Source of the DNA: Candidatus Parcubacteria bacterium
Lineage (GTDB): Bacteria > Patescibacteriota > Minisyncoccia > Phycocordibacterales > UBA12088
Assembly (NCBI GenBank): GCA_003694545.1
Contig: RFKD01000040.1
Coordinates: forward strand, 1 to 41,976
Direction of reading: 5' to 3'
Length of the DNA stretch: 41,976 nt
In this document: positions 1 to 6,956 of the stretch, piece after piece
Layout: each line of letters begins with the position of its first letter
How positions within the stretch are numbered: position 1 is the first letter of the stretch
Translations under genes and position numbers: made by a program
Notes under the pieces: model-generated
The model's database searches: none
What the model was told of the DNA's origin: nothing
Seen by the model: the letters and a program-made list of their open reading frames with translations, nothing else

Positions 1-327
1 CGCGTGCCGCGCCCCTTGCGCAAGGGGCGCGGCACGCGCGTCTTGCTCAAGGCATACAACCCAACAACCCTCCTTGCGCAAAGCGCCAATAGCCGCGAGT
101 GTTGATGGGAAATGCGCAAAGCGCACGATATCTTCCGCTCCAAGGGCGACTTTTGCGAAATCTCCACGCCGCCTGCCGAATCGGTCATAAGGAAGGGGGG
201 TTGTGCCACACGCGTATATTTCCTGCACACCAAAGAACGCCGCACTGCGCGCTATGGAGGCGGTGTTGTACACGCTACGAATGTTGTCCAAGACGAGAAC
301 AATCTCGCGCGAAGGTCGGTTTGCCAT
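1..327 (-). CDS. TrmH/SpoU-family RNA 2'-O-methyltransferase, partial (3' end beyond window)
   Basis: This CDS is not in the ORF track because it runs off the left edge; reading the minus strand gives 109 uninterrupted codons from ATG at 327. The N-terminus reads VLDNIRSVYNTASI..., followed by a FFGVQEIYACGTTPLPYDRFGRRR stretch, a pattern I know from SpoU/TrmH-type methyltransferases (SAM-dependent ribose methylation of tRNA or rRNA, SPOUT knot fold). The SAM-binding knot motifs would lie in the missing C-terminal part, so activity and substrate cannot be judged. It is divergent from the DoxX-like gene, with only 25 bp between the two start codons and apparently overlapping -10 elements. The last visible 38 bp form a perfect palindrome inside the reading frame. 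Confidence 0.85.
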   Translation of the reverse strand, partial: MANRPSREIVLVLDNIRSVYNTASIARSAAFFGVQEIYACGTTPLPYDRFGRRRGDFAKVALGAEDIVRFAHFPSTLAAIGALRKEGCWVVCLEQDARAAPLAQGARHA

Positions 328-333
328 AGGTTG

Positions 334-344
334 TGTGGTATACT
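334..344 (+). promoter_or_regulatory. Extended -10 promoter TGTGGTATACT of the DoxX-like gene
   Basis: TGTGG plus TATACT matches the TRTGnTATAAT extended -10 type. The hexamer ends 8 nt before the ATG, so the transcript would start at or within about 2 nt of the start codon. GTATAC is self-complementary, and the reverse strand may serve the divergent methyltransferase gene. No good -35 hexamer is seen at normal spacing. Confidence 0.7.
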
Positions 345-352
345 AACGCACA

Positions 353-748
353 ATGTTCAATGTGTGGCCAGAGCTCTTTACCTACGAGATTTTCGCGGTC
401 GCCTTGCTACGCCTATCTGTCGCGGTGTTTTTCCTTATCCACGGCACGCGCACGCTGTCATTATGGGGTATTGGGCCGTTTTTTGATCGTTTCGGCAGTT
501 GGGGACTGTGGGCTGCTCGACTTGCGACCACGCTTCAATTTGCAATTGGCGTGCTCCTCTTGGTGGGCGCGTGGACGCAAGTCGCTGCGCTGTTTGGTAT
601 GCTTGTTTGCCTGAAGCTTGCCGCCGCAAGGCGCTTTCCCACCATTGCGCCACACGCTAAAGCAACCTATTACCTTGTGGCCGTTATTTGTTTGGCGTTA
701 ATGTTTCTCGGCGGGGGGGCGTTTGCGGTTGACTTCATTAAACTCTAA
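353..748 (+). CDS. DoxX-like integral membrane protein
   Basis: A 131-residue protein with about four hydrophobic helices and few charges. The early LLRLSVAVFFLIHGTRTL segment and the small four-helix layout fit the DoxX/DoxD-like family, whose members sit in the inner membrane and are linked to redox or stress functions in other bacteria. The exact role here is unknown. The start is set by a TGTGGTATACT element 8 nt upstream, and no Shine-Dalgarno sequence is present, so the mRNA is probably leaderless. tRNA-Lys follows after 43 bp but has its own promoter. Confidence 0.7.
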   Translation: MFNVWPELFTYEIFAVALLRLSVAVFFLIHGTRTLSLWGIGPFFDRFGSWGLWAARLATTLQFAIGVLLLVGAWTQVAALFGMLVCLKLAAARRFPTIAPHAKATYYLVAVICLALMFLGGGAFAVDFIKL

Positions 749-771
749 AGCTCTAGAGGAGAAGGGGAAAA

Positions 772-782
772 TGTGGTAAGGT
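772..782 (+). promoter_or_regulatory. Extended -10 promoter of tRNA-Lys (TGTGGTAAGGT)
   Basis: The TAAGGT hexamer with a TGTGG extension ends 9 nt before the mature 5' end of tRNA-Lys, leaving room for only about 2-4 nt of 5' leader. Confidence 0.6.
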
Positions 783-791
783 GTGGTTTCA

Positions 792-863
792 CCCCCCGTA
801 GCTCAATGGTAGAGCAGCGGCCTTTTAAGCCGAGGGTTGAAGGTTCGAGTCCTTCCGGGGGGA
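792..863 (+). tRNA. tRNA-Lys (anticodon TTT)
   Basis: The cloverleaf was read by eye: acceptor CCCCCCG pairs with CGGGGGG, D stem GCTC/GAGC, anticodon loop CTTTTAA with anticodon TTT, T arm GAAGG-TTCGAGT-CCTTC, discriminator A. The outermost anticodon-stem pair is a G-A mismatch. CCA is not encoded, so it must be added by a nucleotidyltransferase. Confidence 0.93.
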
Positions 864-951
864 CTGCAGCGCAAGGAGGCAAACGCGAAGCATTTGTCGA
901 CTATGCGATGCCCCCACGGAGGGACTCGAACTGAGGCGCAGCGCACTTCTC

Positions 952-1461
952 TCATGACGCGCACAACACTAACACAATATTGTCAGATCCTGGCCCATAC
1001 TCTGCAACGCCATTGGGCCCAAGCGAATGAATGGCACGCACCCAAGTATCGGGCGCGACCCCTTCGCATTGATCGGTGCATCGATAGTCAGGGTCAAAAC
1101 GGTAGGGGTTGCTCCACGGATCCACGGGGGGACGGGAAAGGTACGGTCCGTTCCAATTGGGAAAACTGCCGTCAGTGCATAACAGGCCTGCTGCGCACGA
1201 ATCCAAAAAGACTTCCGGATCAAGCACGCAAGGCGTAGGGGAGAGGTGGTTTGGGTGCAAGCCGGTGTCAGCCTCCAAAAGCGCGACCGCATCGCGCAGC
1301 GCGGCTAAATCGGCTTGCGCTCGCGCGATACGCGCTTTGTGCCGCGCGTTGTTGAGCGAGGCGAACACGATGGAAGACAATAAGCCAATAATAGCTACAA
1401 CAACCAATAACTCTATTAATGTAAATCCGTGGTGAGAGCGAGAGATCTGCGTTTCCATCAT
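952..1461 (-). CDS. Type IV pilin-like / GspG-like prepilin
   Basis: A 169-residue protein with a short basic leader followed by the class III signal G-FTLIELLVVVAIIGLL. The prepilin peptidase would cut after Gly and methylate the Phe; the conserved Glu at +5 is present. The hydrophobic helix continues into an amphipathic stalk (ARAQADLAALRDAVALLEAD) and a globular head with five to six cysteines, likely disulphide-bonded outside the cell, with a GspG-like PPVDPWSNPYRFDP segment. It lies directly behind a second, frameshifted pilin on the same strand, 10 bp away, so the two were probably one minor-pilin operon. Start 1461 (ATGATG) is chosen because the leader peptide is complete from there. 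Confidence 0.9.
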   Translation of the reverse strand: MMETQISRSHHGFTLIELLVVVAIIGLLSSIVFASLNNARHKARIARAQADLAALRDAVALLEADTGLHPNHLSPTPCVLDPEVFLDSCAAGLLCTDGSFPNWNGPYLSRPPVDPWSNPYRFDPDYRCTDQCEGVAPDTWVRAIHSLGPNGVAEYGPGSDNIVLVLCAS

Positions 1462-1471
1462 ATTTCTTGGG

Positions 1472-2184
1472 TCAACAATGCACCATCACAAAAGCATCAA
1501 ACTCTTGCGACCAGTCGCGGCAAGCCTTTTGGGTCGCGTATTCCTCAACGGAACAAACACCATCTGCTTCTGGATCGCCGCAAACAGCTCTGGGAATAGA
1601 GAAGTATTTTTCGAGCGAAAGAGGCCGTCCGACTTCCGGGTCTTCTTGCGCGACGAACTTTTCCAAGTTGTTGATGCCGACGATCGCAAACGGTCCCGGG
1701 ACATTGCGGCAGGTGGGAGAAGCGGGGTCACACCGGCAGTATAGCATTGGGGGATAGCGGTAGTAAGCATAAAAATAATTCGCGCGGCGAGGGGCAAAAA
1801 ATTGAAAGCCTTGCACTCGGAGATTGATTGGATCGACCGGCACCTGCCCGATAGGAAAATGAGACGCGGGGTCTTGAAACCAATCGCTGGGACCTCCCGC
1901 ACCAGATGTTTCCCGTCCTCCGGCATTGCACGGGAAGATGTTTGGCAGATACGAACCGTGGTCGGAATAGTACACTCCCGTGCGGTGCGACTACTGCGCA
2001 AATAAGTCTGCCGTCGCGCATCGTATCCCTTTTTTCTAGCTCTTGATACAGACGCCAACACAATGTTCGATAAGATGCCGATAATTGCAATGACGACCAA
2101 AAGTTCAATAAGCGTAAACGTCTCGCCAGAAGGACGAGAACTAGGGAGAGGGAGGCTGGTGAGGCATACACGGAGCGTCGACAA
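1472..2184 (-). pseudogene. Second GspG-like prepilin, split by a frameshift
   Basis: The frame entering at 2184 (TTG start) encodes the prepilin signal FTLIELLVVIAIIGILSNIV and the stalk up to RRQTYLRSSRTAR. It then reads nonsense, while the frame ending at 1472 picks up exactly there with YYSDHGSYLPNIFPCNAGG and carries a complete cysteine-containing head to VMVHC. A single missing base near 1975-1985 (CGGGAGTGTAC, expected to encode something like RE-VYYSDHG) explains both. It may be a real inactivating mutation, a phase-variation-type event or a sequencing error; the intact downstream half argues for a recent change. The TTG start has a possible TATGCT element upstream but is uncertain. 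Confidence 0.8.
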
Positions 2185-2240
2185 CCAACTAGGGGTGCCC
2201 CTGATAGCATACCATTGTTGCGATGCGACGGGGCAACTTG

Positions 2241-2908
2241 GTTTTGTATTTCTACAGAACTATTGTCAGGGCGGAAACCTTTGAGCTCTTCGCGCGCCTT
2301 GCGCGGCAGGCAAGATGCCGAGCGTGGGCTCGCTGAAGTAGAGCGCATTACCGCTTGCGGTATGGAAGGGTGCATTCCAATACGCGAGTCTCTTTCACGG
2401 CGGTTTGCCCTTATTGCTTCAAGACGCACCGATATTGAATCGGGGCGCGACGGGCTTATTGAGGCAGTATCACCCAGTTGCTCGCTCACGCCGCGTGGTT
2501 ACGCTAGCACGCCGAGGGGGTATGGATTGTTTCGATCGGTTTTCTTTCTCTCATCGCGCCTATCGCGCAATAGTTGGGTTTGCGCATTGTCCACATTGTG
2601 GCGAACAACTTTCTTTGGAGAAGAGATCAGTGCGCGGGTGTTGAGGAAAGCGTCCTATTAGAAACGGGCGGGAGAGGAAAAGCGCTCAGCGATTTATGCC
2701 TGCGGCCTCCCGTGTGGGTCGAGGGCGTTGGCTTTACCGACTACGAGATGGCGTACGCTGTCGGCGGACGCTTCATCGCATTTCCGGAATATGTTTGTCG
2801 GGAGCGTATTGTGGGCGCGGCCGATTATGTATGCGATTGAGCGATTTAATTGAGTGCATCGTGCGGTTGATGGAAGGGGAGCATGCTTCTCAAGAGCAGC
2901 AAGTGTAA
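2241..2908 (+). pseudogene. Decayed HAD-family (phosphoserine phosphatase-like) hydrolase
   Basis: No single ORF covers this stretch, but three frames join into one HAD-type phosphatase. The N-terminal part reads VLYFYRTIVRAETFELFARLA, where relatives have a F-D-x-D-S/T-T core; both catalytic Asp codons now read Tyr. After a frameshift comes GMEGCIPIRESLSRRFALIA and DGLIEAVSPS, the cap region of SerB-like enzymes. A third frame gives VWIVSIGFLSLIAPIAQ, an in-frame TAG, LGLRIVHIVANNFLW, GGRGKALSDL (the conserved Lys motif) and GFTDYEMAYAVGGRFIAF (the Mg-binding acidic motif). A final shift gives DLIECIVRLMEGEHASQEQQV. At least three frameshifts, internal stops and lost catalytic residues show the gene is dead. 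Confidence 0.82.
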
Positions 2909-2969
2909 TGTAGGCGGATGTTGCTTGTTGGCGTTTTAGTAAGGATTCCGTCTCAGAGCTCATTTCTCG

Positions 2970-3042
2970 TGCGCGCGCTTGGGCTCGAACCAAGGACCTT
3001 CCGGGTGTAAACCGGATGCTCTACCAACTGAGCTACGCGCGC
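2970..3042 (-). tRNA. tRNA-Val (anticodon TAC)
   Basis: Minus-strand cloverleaf: acceptor GCGCGCG/CGCGCGC, D stem GCTC/GAGC, anticodon stem TCCGG/CCGGA with loop TTTACAC (anticodon TAC), T arm CTTGG-TTCGAGC-CCAAG, discriminator A. CCA is not encoded. Confidence 0.93.
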
Positions 3043-3051
3043 CTGTTGAGC

Positions 3052-3060
3052 ATTATGCCA
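3052..3060 (-). promoter_or_regulatory. Extended -10 promoter of tRNA-Val (TGGCATAAT)
   Basis: TGG-CATAAT on the minus strand ends 9 nt before the mature tRNA 5' end, the same spacing as for tRNA-Lys and tRNA-His. Confidence 0.6.
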
Positions 3061-3179
3061 CAAATGTGTTTGCGTGGCGATATTTGCCTCTGTAACCAGC
3101 TGTGGTGCGCAAGCGTTAAGCAAACAACGCGCGTTGCGCGTATCTTGTTTCGTTTTAGCTGCAAAATGCAGTAGAGTGT

Positions 3180-3866
3180 ATGGACACACCTCCCGCGCCG
3201 CAGGCTATGGGTATTATCGTTGATGGGAATCGCCGCTGGGCGCGTAAGCGCGGTTTGCCCGTGTGGGAAGGCCATCGGGAAGGCGCCAAGCGCGTTGGGG
3301 AAACGATTCGTTGGGCACGCGAAGCCGGTGTGCGTTCCCTTATTTTTTACCTCTTCTCAACTGAAAACTGGCAACGCCCCATAGAAGAGCGCAGTCAGCT
3401 CTTTGAACTCTTGCGAGAGTTTTTGGAAAGAGACAGCGACATTCCCTCTGATGTTCTGGTGCGCATCGCGGGGCAAAAAGAGCGATTTCCACCAATGTTA
3501 CAGCAGAAGTTTGCGCGCCTGGAGGAAGCGCGGCTTCGTATCAAGGGTGGTGCCGCGTTAGCAATCGTCTTTTGCCTTTCTTATGGAGGGCGAACTGAAA
3601 TTGTCCACGCGGCGCAGCAGTTGGCCCGCGAAGGGAGAGACATTACCGAGCGCGCGTTGGCTGGGGCTTTGTGGACGCAGCCGATTTCCGATGTTGACCT
3701 TATCGTGCGCACGGGAGGCGTGCGGCGCCTTTCTAACTTCCTCTTGTGGCAGGCGGCGTACGCTGAGCTGTATTTCAGCGATACTCTCTGGCCTGATTTT
3801 TCTCAAGCCGAATTCACAGCTATTTTGCAGTGGTACGCAAAACAAGAGCGCCGGTTTGGGAGGTAA
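3180..3866 (+). CDS. uppS: Undecaprenyl diphosphate synthase (cis-prenyltransferase)
   Basis: A 228-residue enzyme that condenses isopentenyl diphosphate onto farnesyl diphosphate to make the C55 lipid carrier for peptidoglycan and other wall polymers. Family motifs are in order: GIIVDGNRRWARKRG (catalytic Asp 15 and the pyrophosphate-binding loop), GHREGAKRV, FYLFSTENWQRP, VDLIVRTGGVRRLSNFLLWQAAYAELYF and WPDF near the end. Length is slightly below the usual 240-250. ATG 3180 is taken from the track. A TAGAGT hexamer ends only 2 nt before it, so initiation at the second ATG (3207, MGIIVDGN) on a short leader is also possible. The gene stands alone; the next gene has its own promoter. Confidence 0.93.
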   Translation: MDTPPAPQAMGIIVDGNRRWARKRGLPVWEGHREGAKRVGETIRWAREAGVRSLIFYLFSTENWQRPIEERSQLFELLREFLERDSDIPSDVLVRIAGQKERFPPMLQQKFARLEEARLRIKGGAALAIVFCLSYGGRTEIVHAAQQLAREGRDITERALAGALWTQPISDVDLIVRTGGVRRLSNFLLWQAAYAELYFSDTLWPDFSQAEFTAILQWYAKQERRFGR

Positions 3867-4162
3867 TTTCTCTTCTTCTTTCACTATGTCAAATCGGTTA
3901 CACGCAAAACCTTTCCAAATTCCACATCAACTGGGCCGTGCGAAAGCTCCTATGGCGTGCCCATGCGTAAGCCAAGTTTACCGCTTCCCAACCGAGGGGC
4001 TCCTTGCTCGAGGAGAAAGAGCGCAAACAAATCAATGCGTTAGCCACAAGAGCCAAAGACTCGCCTGCGGTGGAGCGTTCCAAGGAGAACGGAAGTGCAA
4101 CAAATTGGAAAAACCCTGCTCGTCCGCCTTTTTGTAAAAGAAGATGTGGTACGCTTCGCTTT
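3867..4162 (+). other. Roughly 300-bp stretch without an intact gene; possible gene remnant
   Basis: No intact CDS or RNA gene is recognised. One plus-strand frame reads GYTQNLSKFHINWAVRKLLWRAHA, then a TAA at about 3966, and continues in the same frame with LLEEKERKQINALATRAKDSPAVE up to the RluA start. Its composition is protein-like but I cannot name a family. It may be a decayed ORF or chance. The last bases hold the rluA-family promoter TGTGGTACGCT (4145-4155). Confidence 0.3.
4145..4155 (+). promoter_or_regulatory. Extended -10 promoter TGTGGTACGCT of the RluA-family gene
   Basis: The TACGCT hexamer with TGTGG extension ends 7 nt before ATG 4163, which predicts a leaderless mRNA and decides the start codon against the longer track ORF. 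Confidence 0.6.
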
Positions 4163-4951
4163 ATGCGCAGAAGCATAGGACCACAACCGCAAATCTTGTT
4201 TGAAGGTGCAGACGCGCTCGTGGTGGTAAAACCGCGCGGGTGGCGCACGCACGAACGGGCAGAAGAGGCGGGGCCCTCGCTCGCGCGCTGGTTTCTTTTG
4301 CGCGAACCAAGTCGCGCAGGTGTGGGGGAGCTCCACTTTGACGCTGAGCGGAAGGCGAGCGTATTGCGCCCCGGGGTGGTGCATCGGCTGGATACGGAAA
4401 CAACGGGGGTTGTCATACTTGCGAAAACATCGCCGGCGTATAAATTCTTCAAACGCCAACTAAAAGAACGAACCGCGCGAAAGGAATACCTTGCCGTGGT
4501 ATGGGGAGCAATGAAAGAGCCGCGCGGTAGTATTCGCTATCCTTTGCAACGCGCGCGCGGCGCCCGCAAACGCATAACCTTGCGGCGCTTGCCAATTGAA
4601 GGGCAACTACCGCGCGGCGCAAAAGAGGCCTCTACGGAGTGGGTCTTGCTCGGGGGCGGGGAGCTGGAAGGGAAGCTGGTGAGCTTGTTGCGCGTGGTCC
4701 CCCTCACGGGGCGCACCCACCAAATTCGTGCGCATCTTATGGCAATTGGGAGGCCGATCGTGGGAGACATGCTCTACCGCACTGCCGCCCCAATTGAAAC
4801 AGAGCGCTATCCTCTTCTCCTCCATTCATGGTCGCTGGCCATTCGTCTGCCACAAGAGCGCGGGGCGCGCACATTTGTTGCCCCGATTCCTGAAGATTGG
4901 CCAGAGCGTATCCGCGCGCTTGTCTCTGAATCCGCCACTCGGCTTGCCTAA
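4163..4951 (+). CDS. RluA-family pseudouridine synthase
   Basis: A 262-residue protein from ATG 4163. The catalytic motif HRLDTETTGVVILAKT (HRLDxxTSG type, with the catalytic Asp) is preceded by a VVVKPRGWRTH strand and followed by KEYLAVVWG. RVVPLTGRTHQIRAHL and the closing HSWSL segment are typical of RluA/RluC/RluD/TruC enzymes, which isomerise uridines in rRNA or tRNA. There is no N-terminal S4 domain. Which uridine it modifies cannot be told from sequence. The track start (4004) is rejected because a TGTGGTACGCT element lies 7 nt before 4163 and the upstream residues do not match the family. Confidence 0.9.
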   Translation: MRRSIGPQPQILFEGADALVVVKPRGWRTHERAEEAGPSLARWFLLREPSRAGVGELHFDAERKASVLRPGVVHRLDTETTGVVILAKTSPAYKFFKRQLKERTARKEYLAVVWGAMKEPRGSIRYPLQRARGARKRITLRRLPIEGQLPRGAKEASTEWVLLGGGELEGKLVSLLRVVPLTGRTHQIRAHLMAIGRPIVGDMLYRTAAPIETERYPLLLHSWSLAIRLPQERGARTFVAPIPEDWPERIRALVSESATRLA

Positions 4952-5002
4952 AGCAGGAATGCGCCTTGCTTTTTAATGTTTCCCGTGCTAGATTGCGCGG
5001 CA

Positions 5003-5431
5003 ATGAGCGAGGTTCGTCAAGCAACAACAGCGCGTACGCCCGTTGCGATTCAAGAGCGCAAAGCGATTCGCATTACGCCGGGCGACACGGTGCGTGTGTG
5101 GCAAAAGATTGAAGAAAAGGGTAAGACGCGCCTGCAGGCGTTTGAAGGATTGGTGATTGCCGTGAAGCATGGCAAAGAATTGGGTGGCACATTCACCGTG
5201 CGCCGCGTTTCCGGCGGGTACGGCGTTGAGCGGATCTTCCCCCTCTTTTCCCCTTTGATTGACCGCATAGAAGTGCTGCGCCGCACGAAGGTGCGCCGAG
5301 CGAAGCTTTACTTTGTGCGCGACAAGACCTCCAAAGCACTGCGCCGCCTCCTGCGCCGTACACAAATGGTGAGTGAATCAACCGTGAGCGAGCAACAGCG
5401 TACGAAGGAGGAGAAGGAAGCCGCCGAGTAG
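5003..5431 (+). CDS. rplS: 50S ribosomal protein L19
   Basis: A 142-residue L19 (bL19), which sits at the 30S-50S interface near bridge regions. The core [32 protein letters not shown], the [21 protein letters not shown] segment and the basic [16 protein letters not shown] region are all recognisable. The C-terminus extends about 25 residues past the usual end ([11 protein letters not shown]... then a Glu/Lys-rich tail). Start 5003 (MSEVRQ) is chosen over 4976 because TGCTAGATT (4986-4994) places a -10 element 8 nt before it. Its usual neighbours rpsP, rimM and trmD are absent, so it is a single-gene unit. Confidence 0.94.
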   Translation: MSEVRQATTARTPVAIQERKAIRITPGDTVRVWQKIEEKGKTRLQAFEGLVIAVKHGKELGGTFTVRRVSGGYGVERIFPLFSPLIDRIEVLRRTKVRRAKLYFVRDKTSKALRRLLRRTQMVSESTVSEQQRTKEEKEAAE

Positions 5432-5648
5432 CAGGTTGTTGCGAAAGAAGTGAAAAAAGACGAAGGGAACGAATAGGTCACTTGCCGTCTTGATGCGTGC
5501 AGAGACATCAATCCAATACGCTTGCTTGTTGCGCGTTGCGCGCGAAGAGTTTTATTTGCTCCCAACAACATCTTAATACGAAACCGGCAGATGGTGAAGT
5601 CCTTTCTGGTTTTTTGGAGTGTAAAACAAACAGTTGTTTGGAATTGTG

Positions 5649-5733
5649 TGCGCAGGAGAGGACTTGAACCTCCACGGGGCTAAGCCCCACTACCCCCTCA
5701 AGGTAGCGCGTCTACCAGTTCCGCCACCTGCGC
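5649..5733 (-). tRNA. tRNA-Leu (anticodon GAG)
   Basis: A class II tRNA on the minus strand: acceptor GCGCAGG/CCTGCGC, anticodon stem CTACC/GGTAG with loop TTGAGGG (anticodon GAG), a long variable arm GGGGCTTAGCCCC, and T loop TTCAAGT. Discriminator A; CCA is not encoded. A TACACT hexamer (5744-5749, minus) ends 10 nt upstream of the 5' end. The 217 bp between rplS and this gene hold nothing I recognise. Confidence 0.93.
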
Positions 5734-5775
5734 TCTGAAGGTTAGTGTAGCGCACCACCAGCGATCACTCAAGCG

Positions 5776-5786
5776 TGTGGTATACT
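5776..5786 (+). promoter_or_regulatory. Extended -10 promoter TGTGGTATACT of the histidine phosphatase gene
   Basis: The hexamer TATACT (5781-5786) ends 8 nt before GTG 5795. It lies inside the track ORF, which shows that the track start at 5777 cannot be the true one. Confidence 0.65.
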
Positions 5787-5794
5787 TCCTCCGT

Positions 5795-6451
5795 GTGAAC
5801 AACGCAAAAGCGCGCAAGCATATTTTTCTTGTTCGCCACGGTGAAAGCGAGGGGAACAAGGCGGACACCTACCAACAGGCGGACACACCGCTTACGAAAA
5901 CCGGGTTCTTGCAGGCACGCGCTATTGCGGAGCGTATCGCGCACCTGACGGACATTGAGGCGGTGGTTTCCAGCGATATGTTGCGCGCACGGCAAACGGC
6001 TGAGCGCATCGCCGAAAGGGTTGGGGCGCCCCACTTTGTGGAGGGGTTGTTCCGCGAGCGCCGTCGCGCGAGCTTCTTTGTTGGCAAGCGACGAGACGAC
6101 CCGGCCGCCCAAGAGGCAGACAAGCGTATTCGGGAGAATTTTGGCGTCCCAGGCTTCCGATTTGATGATGAAGAGACTTATGACGATCTCGTGACCCGCG
6201 CTGACGAGGCCCTCGCGTGGCTTGCCGGAAGGGAAGAGGGGCGGATGGTGGTTGTGTCCCACGGCTTTTTCCTCCGTTGTCTTGTGGGTAGGGCGTTGTG
6301 GGGCGAGCACCTTTCGCCCCATGTTCTTCTTCGTTTTGTGTATGGCACGCGTATTTTTAACACAGGCCTGTCAGAGCTTCTTTGCCAAGAAGGGGAAGAA
6401 TTCCCCTGGGTGCTGGTTACCTTAAACGATCGGGCTCATTTGGGAGAGTAA
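5795..6451 (+). CDS. Histidine phosphatase family protein (phosphoglycerate mutase-like)
   Basis: A 218-residue cytosolic enzyme of the histidine phosphatase superfamily. It shows the phospho-accepting FLVRHGESEGNK motif, the second arginine in SSDMLRARQTAERI, an acidic residue in LFRERRRASF, and the second catalytic histidine in VVVSHGFFLR. All four parts of the pocket are present, so it should be active, but phosphoglycerate mutase, phosphatase and nucleotide-directed activities cannot be told apart. GTG 5795 is chosen because the promoter covers the earlier GTG. A related domain is inserted in IleRS in this same window. Confidence 0.88.
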   Translation: MNNAKARKHIFLVRHGESEGNKADTYQQADTPLTKTGFLQARAIAERIAHLTDIEAVVSSDMLRARQTAERIAERVGAPHFVEGLFRERRRASFFVGKRRDDPAAQEADKRIRENFGVPGFRFDDEETYDDLVTRADEALAWLAGREEGRMVVVSHGFFLRCLVGRALWGEHLSPHVLLRFVYGTRIFNTGLSELLCQEGEEFPWVLVTLNDRAHLGE

Positions 6452-6498
6452 GGGGATACATTGCCCCGAGCACACCGTGCTTCGCGTTGGAGGCGTAG

Positions 6499-6509
6499 TG
6501 TGGTATACT
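6499..6509 (+). promoter_or_regulatory. Extended -10 promoter TGTGGTATACT of tRNA-His
   Basis: TGTGG-TATACT ends 9 nt before the G at position -1 of tRNA-His. The transcript would begin within about 3 nt of the mature 5' end. Confidence 0.65.
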
Positions 6510-6518
6510 ACCATCAGT

Positions 6519-6591
6519 GGTGCCTATGGTGTAACGGTTAGCACAGGGGTTTGTGGAGCCCCTAGTTCCGGTTCGAATCCGGATAGGCACC
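6519..6591 (+). tRNA. tRNA-His (anticodon GTG)
   Basis: Acceptor GTGCCTA/TAGGCAC is preceded by an encoded G(-1) opposite discriminator C73, the hallmark of tRNA-His. The anticodon loop TTGTGGA gives GTG, and the T arm is TCCGG-TTCGAAT-CCGGA. Full CCA is not encoded (C73 is followed by CAG). Confidence 0.93.
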
Positions 6592-6608
6592 CAGCAAATT
6601 CGCTCATT

Positions 6609-6956
6609 TCAGCGACCTTTGAGTGTTTTTCGCATCGGACTGTTTCTGAGCGGTGGGTTGGCGCGTGTGTGGCGGGCTCGGGCTATTGTGCGGCTTGCGC
6701 AGTGCGCTTTTGGCGGGCGACCGAACAAACAGCGCAATTCGTCTTTTGCCGCTTCCAGAGCGCGTTTGCGCTCGGGAGAAGATTTCGGCCGCCTCCGGTT
6801 GATGTAGAAAACCAATATTGAGAGCGCTCTCCGAAATGGTAGCGCTTTACTGCGAGTGGAACGCAACGCGCTTTCCGCAAGGGAGCGCCCGATGCGCGCG
6901 GGGTTGTTCCATGAGCACACGTCATGCGCGAGGTCAAGTACGTCGGAAGTTTCCAC
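6609..6956 (-). CDS. DUF3175 domain protein
   Basis: A 115-residue ORF on the minus strand. The pattern TSDVLDLA, then [51 protein letters not shown] matches what I know of DUF3175, a short uncharacterised helical family. The open frame continues upstream of the GTG at 6956 with NWVRRV, which also fits the family, but no ATG, GTG or TTG occurs before an in-frame TGA. So either GTG 6956 is used and the protein is a little short, or the 5' end is damaged. The tail after FGRPP is basic and low in complexity. It lies between tRNA-His and the glyoxalase gene on the opposite strand. Confidence 0.6.
   Translation of the reverse strand: METSDVLDLAHDVCSWNNPARIGRSLAESALRSTRSKALPFRRALSILVFYINRRRPKSSPERKRALEAAKDELRCLFGRPPKAHCASRTIARARHTRANPPLRNSPMRKTLKGR

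Noticed and set aside
1-38. Palindrome as a rho-independent terminator
   Set aside because: It lies inside an intact SpoU methyltransferase reading frame and has no U-tract.
1728-2489. 253-codon minus-strand ORF
   Set aside because: It covers the pilin and HAD pseudogenes in the wrong frame and looks like random translation.
5765-6322. 185-codon minus-strand ORF opposite the histidine phosphatase
   Set aside because: Shadow frame; the plus strand has all catalytic motifs.
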